A DNA stretch of 20,611 nt. It comes from Bodo saltans (taxonomy: Eukaryota; Euglenozoa; Kinetoplastea; Eubodonida; Bodonidae). Of the stretch, positions 14,458-20,611 are shown in pieces (the stretch's first letter is position 1; each line of letters begins with the position of its first letter). The notes beneath the pieces were generated by a model, which saw only the letters and a list, made by a program, of their open reading frames with translations, had not been told where the DNA came from and made no database searches. The stretch spans positions 1 to 20,611 of the forward strand of contig CYKH01001325.1 of the NCBI GenBank assembly GCA_001460835.1, read 5' to 3'. The position numbers were made by a program, and so were the translations under genes.

Positions 14458-16326
14458 ATGCTTTCCACGTTGCCGCTAGTACTGGTACACCCGTGGGGCC
14501 TTGAAGAAGCAGTCGCCTCAGATTTTCGCAGGATCGCTGCAGATTTTCCTCATGTCCAGTGTGATCTACAACAACACACAACATCAAACGACAGTCAATC
14601 TGAGGATGTGAACAGCACCTCCGCATCTCCTCCCCGCGGCATGCAGAAGATGCAACTCAACTTGCCCACCTCTCCTTCTTCCTCCTCCTCCTCCGGTGCG
14701 CCGTCGCCTTCTTGCGTCACTTCACAGCAGCTTCACCACGTAGTTCCGTTTCTTGATGCACTTCATCGGAATCGACTGACGGAGCAAGTGTGTTTGCATC
14801 TTTGGACAACCGACTGCGTCGAATCCTGCAATGAGCTTGATGCCACGTTTGAACAGCACAAAGAGCACACATTCGTTATGGTGCATACAGTGCTCGGAAC
14901 TCTACGAAAGTTGATGGTGAATGACCCTGCAGCGTCACGTGACCCCACGCTGTCAGCCAATGTGGAATTTCACGAAAGCATTAGCGACCCCCAACGCATT
15001 CGGTTCCGAGTCAACGCGTCTCGTCGCGACAAACTGAAGAGCGGGAAAGGAAAGTTTTCCTCTCAAGATCTCTGTGTTCATGTTGGCACTCTCTTTTACG
15101 AAGCGTACAATCCAATGGGTTGGGGTGTGGATATGCTCTACCAGAATGTTGAAATCCTGGTGCTACTTGATGATGGTGTGGCGACGTGTTGCTTAGCGAT
15201 CTACCCTCCGAACCTCCCGAGGACTGGGTGTGAGGCCCATCCGGTCGATGGTATCACACGAGAACTGCTTCGACAGTTCGTTGCCTGCAAACATTATCTC
15301 ATCGACCAGCGAATTGCACAGGTCGCCAATTGTAATACTCTTGGTCCCGTCGTCGTCGATCCGCCGGCATGCAGCGATGAAGTTCATGAGAGCTCTGCTG
15401 ATGAGCACAAGAAAGCAGTGCCAGAGTACAAGGGGTTTGTGTGCCGTCCAAGTCACTTTAAATTAGACGTGCGATGCTCCAAAGGCGACAACGCTATGCA
15501 CCCCTCCATCGCATCGGCCTTGACGTTATTTGCAGATGTACAAGATGGCGACGTGGTGGTGGACCCAACTGTGGGATCTGGTACGGTGCTTCTTGAGGCG
15601 TGGCTGCGTTATGTAGTGAGAGAGGATAAGTACGTAAGGCTGGTGGGTGGGGACATGCGGCGTGAGTATGGAGTGCGCACGCATGCAAACTACAACGGCC
15701 TTGTGGAAGCTGCGTTTGTGTCTGGACTGCTTCGACAAAGCAGCAGCGTCGACACGGCGGAAGGAGGAGGTGCTGCAGGAGGAAGCAGCAGAGCGTGGCA
15801 AATACCGTTGTTTCAATTTGCTCGCCCGGAAAACGTCGCGAATGTTGCATCTCCAACGGAGCCTTTTCGTTGGGTAGAAGATGGATGGCAAGAATGTCTC
15901 GAGACAGCACGGAAACTATTTCCTACATCGATGCGACCAACCCAAACCTCCATTGTTGGCACTGCCTTACAATCCAACGGCATGAAGCTTCCGCTACAAA
16001 CTTCATTGGTGGACGTTGTGATCTCCGATATGCCGTTTGGACGTCGCTGCGGCACACACGGCATCAATGCGAAACTCTACCCATCGCTGCTGAAGGAAAT
16101 TCATCGTGTGCTAAAGAAAGGTACGCAATCACCTTCGGTATCAAATGCAGATGAAAGCAACAACAAGCCAGCTGGTGATCACCACAATCGTTCTGGCACT
16201 GAATGGTGGAAACGGCAAAGTGGGTCGAGCGGCACCGCAGGTCGTTGCGTGCTGCTTACCGTTGAAGGAAAGTTGCTTTTGGCTGCATCCGTATGTGTTT
16301 GTACTGGATGCTTTGGAGGGTGGTAG
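14458..16326 (+). CDS. THUMP-domain RNA methyltransferase (THUMPD2/THUMPD3-like)
   Basis: 622 residues from the ATG at 14458. That start gives the family-like opening LPLVLVHPWGLEEAVASDF. A Ser-rich insert (about 40-90) follows, then a THUMP-type region ending in VGTLFYEAYNPMGWGVDM and EILVLLDDGVATCCLAIY (about 209-250). The catalytic domain begins near FKLDVRCSKGDNAMHPSIASA. It has the SAM-binding motif DPTVGSGTVLLEA (Asp at 369) and the catalytic motif SDMPFGRR (Asp at 524), the D-x-PFG-x-R form typical of THUMPD2/3 and Trm14 N2-guanine methyltransferases. Those enzymes methylate guanosine N2 in tRNA (THUMPD3) or U6 snRNA (THUMPD2) with the activator TRMT112; which substrate applies here cannot be told. 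The last 20 or so residues after RCVLLTVEGKLL are Cys-rich and atypical; a more family-like C-terminus lies in the +1 frame to 16366, suggesting a frameshift. Confidence 0.8.
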   Translation: MLSTLPLVLVHPWGLEEAVASDFRRIAADFPHVQCDLQQHTTSNDSQSEDVNSTSASPPRGMQKMQLNLPTSPSSSSSSGAPSPSCVTSQQLHHVVPFLDALHRNRLTEQVCLHLWTTDCVESCNELDATFEQHKEHTFVMVHTVLGTLRKLMVNDPAASRDPTLSANVEFHESISDPQRIRFRVNASRRDKLKSGKGKFSSQDLCVHVGTLFYEAYNPMGWGVDMLYQNVEILVLLDDGVATCCLAIYPPNLPRTGCEAHPVDGITRELLRQFVACKHYLIDQRIAQVANCNTLGPVVVDPPACSDEVHESSADEHKKAVPEYKGFVCRPSHFKLDVRCSKGDNAMHPSIASALTLFADVQDGDVVVDPTVGSGTVLLEAWLRYVVREDKYVRLVGGDMRREYGVRTHANYNGLVEAAFVSGLLRQSSSVDTAEGGGAAGGSSRAWQIPLFQFARPENVANVASPTEPFRWVEDGWQECLETARKLFPTSMRPTQTSIVGTALQSNGMKLPLQTSLVDVVISDMPFGRRCGTHGINAKLYPSLLKEIHRVLKKGTQSPSVSNADESNNKPAGDHHNRSGTEWWKRQSGSSGTAGRCVLLTVEGKLLLAASVCVCTGCFGGW

Positions 16327-16366
16327 TGGTGGTCGTGCTGTTGTGGTAGAGCATCACGCGGCGTGA
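16260..16366 (+). other. Likely true C-terminus of the methyltransferase in the +1 frame
   Basis: In the frame shifted by one base, sequence from about 16270 reads SCFWLHPYVFVLDALEGGSG then GRAVVVEHHAA and stops with TGA at 16364-16366. The GG followed by small residues and a Val-rich strand resembles the final strands of the THUMPD methyltransferase fold (family form roughly V-GGL-A-V). The annotated frame instead ends in CVCTGCFGGW. A one-base insertion near the TTTT at 16277-16280 would explain this. Moderate support only. Confidence 0.4.
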
Positions 16367-16470
16367 GTGTCACGCGGAAATTCGTCTTCGTTTTTTACCT
16401 TAGCTACTTTGGTAATTTTTGATGCTGTGTAATCACGTCTATTTGGTTCGCTACCTAAGCCAAAATGACC

Positions 16471-16499
16471 ATGTTCTCTTCTTTTTTCCTTATCCATAG
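16471..16499 (+). promoter_or_regulatory. Probable trans-splice acceptor for the receptor kinase gene
   Basis: Compact tract of C/T (TTCTCTTCTTTTTTCCTTATCC) ending in ATAG with AG at 16498-16499. The first downstream ATG (16605) is in frame with the kinase gene. Inferred. Confidence 0.5.
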
Positions 16500-16658
16500 T
16501 CATTCAAAACGGTGCTCAGCACCTCCCAAGTACAAAATCATTCGTTCGTTGGCTTGGGCGTTGATTTGCACTACTTCGTGGTAAAGGCACATATTTTGAT
16601 TCCTATGGTATCTTCAACAAGATGTCGTTCGCCTGCGACAGCCTGTGATCGTAGCAAA

Positions 16659-19600
16659 ATGTTTAGGTCTCTTGCACCGCAGCGAGCAGCACAATTTATT
16701 TGGCACCTTGGCCTTTTGTTGACCTTCCTATCGTTAGTGACCACGCCCACCTTAGTCGATGCACAATTTAACTTTCAAGCCCCGCTCGATGACTACGCAG
16801 CGGACGACGCCAATGCGTGGGTGATCAACGGCAAACTTGTGGTACTCGGTGGGACACTGACGTCTACTAACGAGCCGTACTACAACGGAATTTTTGCTGC
16901 TCCTGGCCCTCGCCAGGCATTTAAAGAGCTAAGCTCGACGCCACTTTCGTTCGCTGCCATTGGTCCGGGATTTAGTGTTGCGGATCAAATTCAAGGAAGA
17001 GTAATTGTGTGCTACAGCGGGTCATTGAATTCCTCTACTTCGATTGTGCGGAACTGCGAGGGAGTCAAAATACCAACTGGTAGTGATGCAGATGGAGCAT
17101 GGGAAACATGTTACCCCGCCAACAACGTCCCAAGGTACGGCGCGACCGTTGTAGCTACTCGCACGTACATCTACGTGATTGGTGGGAACGCAGTTGGTAC
17201 TGGTGCTTACGAACCTTCTTACGAGCGTGCGTTGCTGGTTGATGCATGCAAAATGAATGCTGCCTGGGATGCGGCAATTAACTTCACGGCGCAGATAACC
17301 ATTAGTGGCTCGTCTGGTGTTGTTGGCAGTCCATTCTCCGCCGACGCGTTTCCAACACCGCAAACTGTGATGACTCAATATCTGTACATTTATGGTGTGC
17401 AGAATAGCGGAGAGCCAGCGGTGGCCATCTACACAATTGACAGCAGCACGGGTGTTCCTGGATTTGGTGCAGCCACTTATTTGGCTGCACACGCAGCATA
17501 CACAACGAACATCGGTCAAGCATCGGTCATGTGGGACATCGCCGTATTTCCTCAGTTTATGCCAGTAGGTGAAGTCGGATTATTCCGCCCAAACTACTAC
17601 GTCATACCGTCATCGCTAGGTACTCCTGCAACGCTGAGCACACGTCCTGCAACCGTGGGATATCTCGGTGCAATGTTGGCTCTACCTTTGAGTGGTGGCA
17701 CTGTTTACGCAATCAACGCATTTCAAACCTCTCCTTTTGAAGTACTGAGCTCGAGCCGCTTCACTATTGGGACGCCAGTAGTGCTTGAAATTTCTTCGTC
17801 CGCGACGTTTGCAACCAACGCTGGCCTCAGTGTCATGATCGCAGATTCCGTGTTGTGTGATGCTGTGTGGGCATCGTGTAGCAGCGATAGTGCGGCAATG
17901 AATTGGACCTGTGATACATCGGGCATTAGCAGCTTGCTGCCTTCCACTGGACTGGAGGTGTACGTCTGTTTCGGGTTTGCAGATTCAATCTATGCAACAG
18001 TCTCTCTGACGAGCGGTGCATGCCTCACAAATGGATATGCTTTGCAGACTTCATGGACGGCGTCAAATCCGCAAGATTGTGCACCTCGGAACAAAACTCT
18101 CACGTCGCGGAGTTGGGCGCTTGCAGGCGGTGACCCGATCACAGTGATGCCCCACACAACCACCACCACCACCACGACAACTACCACAACCACTACATTG
18201 GCACCGACAACGACATCAACAACTACAACCACCACAACACTCATGCCGACCACAAGCACCACAACTACGACCACCTCAACAACCCTTCCACCGCCGACCA
18301 CCACAACTCCTGTGCCTACAACAACAACAACCACTGCTTCCACTACAACGACACAAGTGCCCCCAACGACGACTACAACAACAACCACTGATGGTCCTAC
18401 CACCACGACAACTACTGAAGTGCCTACAACAACCACATCAACAACAACGACAACGACGACGACAGAGGCGCCAACCACCACCACCACCTCTCAGGCACCG
18501 ACCACTTCGTCGACTGCGCTTGTCACGACCACCACTACTGCTGCGACTACTACGTCAACAACGACAGCCGCACCAACGTCATCGACGACAACTTCAACTA
18601 CCATTCCCAGCACGTCGACAACGTCAGCAGCTCCGACTACTACGTCAACAGAAGTTCCTCCCGATACGCCTGCACCTCCAGCAAATGGACTGAGCACGTT
18701 TACCATCAGCATGATTGCTATTGGGAGTGTGGTAGGTCTCGCGGTAGCTCTGGTGATTGTGCGACGATGCTGCTGCACTCGTTATTGCAAGGACTCGTTT
18801 GACGACGACGACAACGGTCTTGGTGACGATGAAAGATTCGGACAGTACCGTCTGAAGGACAAGATCGCCCATGGAGGCCAGGGCACTGTGTATCTCATTG
18901 AGCGTCGCCACGACAAACAGGAATTTGCGCTCAAGTTTATTGTTTGCCACGATAACAACGATCGAATGGCTGCGTTGAGAGAGTTTGAAATGATGCAGTC
19001 GTGCAAAGGTCACTCCAACATGATCGAGCTCGTCGACATGTTCATGAACTGGGAGGAGGACGATGCTGAGGCCGAGGCTGCGGAGAAACGAGCTTCTCAG
19101 GGCCCGCCACCTCTTCGTACATCGAACCCAAACAGCACAGAACTCGGAACGGTGAATGACCCTAACCTCCCACTTCTGCAGCAGTCTCCTGCAGATGACA
19201 CCGCGGCACTTGCTAGCCTGACCCACGCACCTCGATTCGTCGCCATCGTGACGGAGTACTACCCCGCTGGCAGCCTGCAGAAGTACATCCTCAGCCGCAC
19301 GCAGCCAATCCCAGAGGTGCTGATCTGGTCGAGCATGTTCCAGATAGCGAACCTTCTGCACTTCCTGCACACACGATCACCCCCAGTGTTGCATCAAGAC
19401 ATCAAACCCGAGAACGTGTTGATCGACTTGAAGCTGAACCGTCTCGTCGTCACGGATTTTGGTCTTGCGGCGAAGATGATGCCGAACTTCAAGGGGAAAT
19501 GCAACGGCACTCGGTTCTTCATGTCCCCAGAAGCGAACACTGGGAGCCCAACTGAGAAGACAGACATTTGGGCTCTTGGGTGCGTGCTGTATGTCCTTTG

Positions 19601-19832
19601 TAATCGTAGCGCCGCGGTGGACAGGAACGACGGGTACTTCTTCAACAAAGTACGCAACATAGAATTCGAAGACGAGATTGTCCATGAAATCGAAGAATTA
19701 GGATACTCCTACGCTCTCGCAGACATGTGCGTGAACATGCTGAAGCTGAAGGTCGACGAGCGGCTTTCCGCGGAGGAGGTGATTATGTGGTGCCAGCGAG
19801 AGTGCTCTGACTTAGACAAGGCGAAATTCTGA
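16659..19832 (+). CDS. Receptor-like protein kinase: kelch-like ectodomain, Thr-rich stalk, one TM helix, non-RD kinase domain
   Basis: 1057 residues from the ATG at 16659. I chose it because it starts a classical signal peptide (hydrophobic core LGLLLTFLSLV, likely cut after VDA near residue 35) and has A at -3; an in-frame ATG at 16605 would add 18 residues. The ectodomain (about 36-499) contains stretches like beta-propeller/kelch blades (WVINGKLVVLGG; PRYGATVVATRTYIYVIGGN) and paired cysteines. Residues about 500-668 are a Thr-rich, mucin-like stalk. A membrane helix spans about 680-702, followed by RRCCCTRYC. The kinase domain (about 727-1050) has the Gly loop HGGQGTVY, the ATP-site Lys759 (FALKF), HQDIKPEN with catalytic Asp914, the DFG Asp933 and GTRFFMSPEA. 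A 60-residue acidic/Pro-rich insert lies before the hinge. Gln replaces Arg in the HRD motif. It looks like a NEK-like Ser/Thr kinase attached to a surface receptor. The ligand is unknown. Confidence 0.85.
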   Translation: MFRSLAPQRAAQFIWHLGLLLTFLSLVTTPTLVDAQFNFQAPLDDYAADDANAWVINGKLVVLGGTLTSTNEPYYNGIFAAPGPRQAFKELSSTPLSFAAIGPGFSVADQIQGRVIVCYSGSLNSSTSIVRNCEGVKIPTGSDADGAWETCYPANNVPRYGATVVATRTYIYVIGGNAVGTGAYEPSYERALLVDACKMNAAWDAAINFTAQITISGSSGVVGSPFSADAFPTPQTVMTQYLYIYGVQNSGEPAVAIYTIDSSTGVPGFGAATYLAAHAAYTTNIGQASVMWDIAVFPQFMPVGEVGLFRPNYYVIPSSLGTPATLSTRPATVGYLGAMLALPLSGGTVYAINAFQTSPFEVLSSSRFTIGTPVVLEISSSATFATNAGLSVMIADSVLCDAVWASCSSDSAAMNWTCDTSGISSLLPSTGLEVYVCFGFADSIYATVSLTSGACLTNGYALQTSWTASNPQDCAPRNKTLTSRSWALAGGDPITVMPHTTTTTTTTTTTTTTLAPTTTSTTTTTTTLMPTTSTTTTTTSTTLPPPTTTTPVPTTTTTTASTTTTQVPPTTTTTTTTDGPTTTTTTEVPTTTTSTTTTTTTTEAPTTTTTSQAPTTSSTALVTTTTTAATTTSTTTAAPTSSTTTSTTIPSTSTTSAAPTTTSTEVPPDTPAPPANGLSTFTISMIAIGSVVGLAVALVIVRRCCCTRYCKDSFDDDDNGLGDDERFGQYRLKDKIAHGGQGTVYLIERRHDKQEFALKFIVCHDNNDRMAALREFEMMQSCKGHSNMIELVDMFMNWEEDDAEAEAAEKRASQGPPPLRTSNPNSTELGTVNDPNLPLLQQSPADDTAALASLTHAPRFVAIVTEYYPAGSLQKYILSRTQPIPEVLIWSSMFQIANLLHFLHTRSPPVLHQDIKPENVLIDLKLNRLVVTDFGLAAKMMPNFKGKCNGTRFFMSPEANTGSPTEKTDIWALGCVLYVLCNRSAAVDRNDGYFFNKVRNIEFEDEIVHEIEELGYSYALADMCVNMLKLKVDERLSAEEVIMWCQRECSDLDKAKF
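18156..18671 (+). repeat. Thr-codon low-complexity stretch (mucin-like stalk)
   Basis: About 170 codons dominated by ACN with recurring spacers such as APTTT, VPTTT and PPTTT. All four Thr codons are mixed, so this is protein-level low complexity rather than a simple DNA microsatellite. It forms the extracellular stalk of the receptor kinase and is a likely site of dense O-glycosylation. Confidence 0.9.
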
Positions 19833-20014
19833 TGTTTATCACAACATTCGGGAGAAGAAGAAAAAAGAAGCTCCCAAGCTTCAAGTCTAAATAAACCTGT
19901 CTGACGTGCGTTATCGGTCGCATTACCTATCTGCTTTGTGCATGTAATTTGTGACGGTGAGCCTCTTTTTTTGTGTGTGTCTCCTCACTGTATTTCATCT
20001 TTTGACAATGACGA

Positions 20015-20045
20015 TATTTTTTTTTTTGTGATGTACAAATCCAAG
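20015..20045 (+). promoter_or_regulatory. Probable trans-splice acceptor for the last gene
   Basis: T run at 20016-20027 followed by the first AG at 20044-20045, 13 bases before the ATG at 20059. The ATG at 20031 is out of frame and lies upstream of this AG, so it would be lost on trans-splicing. Inferred. Confidence 0.45.
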
Positions 20046-20058
20046 AATTTAATTATTC

Positions 20059-20611
20059 ATGTCACAAGCACTAATGTGGAACTTCGTTGCCTCAATTCAG
20101 CAGACCTTAGACGAAGCGGCTGGCTTGAACAGCGCACAACCTACAACCAGCGAAACACGCGACAACAACACACTTGACACTTCGCCTGAAGTCACCGGTG
20201 GAATTCTTGAGAACCCTGAGCAAGAAGAAGACGATTCACGCCTGGGATCTAGCGAAAGCAGCGAAACCGACGAGTCATCTCTGCCGCATATGGAATCTCA
20301 AATCCATGAAGAAGCTCACAATCGAAGTAATGACGAAGAACATGACAACAGTGAGTCTGCAAAGGACCTTAGGTCGCCTCACGTCACACCGCCGCCGCCA
20401 CAACAACAACTGCTCGCCGATCGTGTGGATGTTGCTAACGGCGACGATGATGATAAATGTGGTACCTCCTCTTCATCTTCCCACGACGCACCAGCACCAG
20501 CAGCAGCGGTCCCAACACCCTCGCCACCACAGCCATCAAACAGGGGGCACAGCGCTACGTCGTCATCGTCTCATCCTCTTCCCTCATCTGATGCGGCCGC
20601 CTCTGCTTCTC
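20059..20611 (+). CDS. Acidic, Ser/Pro-rich protein of unknown family (3' end outside window)
   Basis: An uninterrupted frame of 184 codons runs from the ATG at 20059 to the window edge, with an in-frame TAA at 20050 just upstream that fixes the start. It opens with an amphipathic helix-like segment (MSQALMWNFVASIQQTLDEA). It is then low-complexity: acidic (EQEEDDSRLGSSESSETDES), Pro/Gln-rich (TPPPPQQQLL) and Ser/Pro/Ala-rich to the edge. The opening helix followed by a long disordered acidic stretch is reminiscent of golgin or coiled-coil tethering proteins, but this is weak and the diagnostic part, if any, is beyond the window. No membrane segment is seen so far. Codon use is ordinary for this window. 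Confidence 0.65.
   Translation, partial: MSQALMWNFVASIQQTLDEAAGLNSAQPTTSETRDNNTLDTSPEVTGGILENPEQEEDDSRLGSSESSETDESSLPHMESQIHEEAHNRSNDEEHDNSESAKDLRSPHVTPPPPQQQLLADRVDVANGDDDDKCGTSSSSSHDAPAPAAAVPTPSPPQPSNRGHSATSSSSHPLPSSDAAASAS

Noticed and set aside
17990-18487. Minus-strand 165-codon frame rich in Val
   Set aside because: It is the complement of the Thr-codon stalk of the receptor kinase (ACN read as NGT). It has no independent support.
19875-19890. AATAAA-like polyadenylation signal after the kinase gene
   Set aside because: Kinetoplastid poly(A) sites are set by the downstream splice acceptor rather than by AATAAA, so this is probably chance in AT-rich sequence.
1-20611. CRISPR arrays, insertion sequences, tRNA and rRNA genes
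   Set aside because: No spaced direct repeats, transposase or retroelement domains, terminal inverted repeats or recognisable tRNA/rRNA sequence were seen on either strand by eye.

Overview
The window looks like nuclear DNA from a kinetoplastid-type protist. A free-living bodonid such as Bodo saltans is my best guess, but that is inference. All ten supported genes are on the + strand and have no visible introns. They are separated by short T-rich intergenic stretches, and most starts are preceded by a polypyrimidine tract followed by AG, as expected for spliced-leader trans-splicing of a polycistronic transcript. There are no bacterial features: no Shine-Dalgarno-led operons, no overlapping genes and no phage or insertion-sequence hallmarks.

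Layout from left to right: (1) a DUF4326 protein (38-637, 5' end possibly outside the window); (2) a small protein of unknown family (857-1303); (3) a ferric reductase/NADPH-oxidase-type flavocytochrome with an extra five-helix N-terminal membrane domain (1522-3995), split into two frames by a perfect 11-bp tandem duplication; (4) a 560-residue unknown protein with a possible C2-like N-terminus (4850-6532); (5) a secreted-N-terminus, multi-pass membrane protein with a long Gln/Pro-rich tail carrying an exact 252-bp tandem duplication (7145-9949); (6) a largely disordered 867-residue unknown protein (10428-13031); (7) a myeloid leukemia factor (MLF) family protein (13294-13812); (8) a THUMPD2/3-type THUMP-methyltransferase acting on RNA (14458-16326), whose C-terminus looks frameshifted; (9) a single-pass receptor-like protein kinase with a kelch-like ectodomain, a mucin-like Thr-rich stalk and a non-RD kinase domain (16659-19832); (10) the 5' part of an acidic, low-complexity protein that runs off the window (20059-20611).

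The genes do not form a pathway; as usual for kinetoplastid gene clusters, co-orientation says nothing about shared function. The parts most worth following up are the two surface-receptor-like proteins (genes 5 and 9), the frame-breaking 11-bp tandem duplication in the reductase, the second 11-bp tandem duplication upstream of the methyltransferase, and the exact 84-residue duplication in gene 5. I found no CRISPR array, rRNA, recognisable tRNA or transposon.
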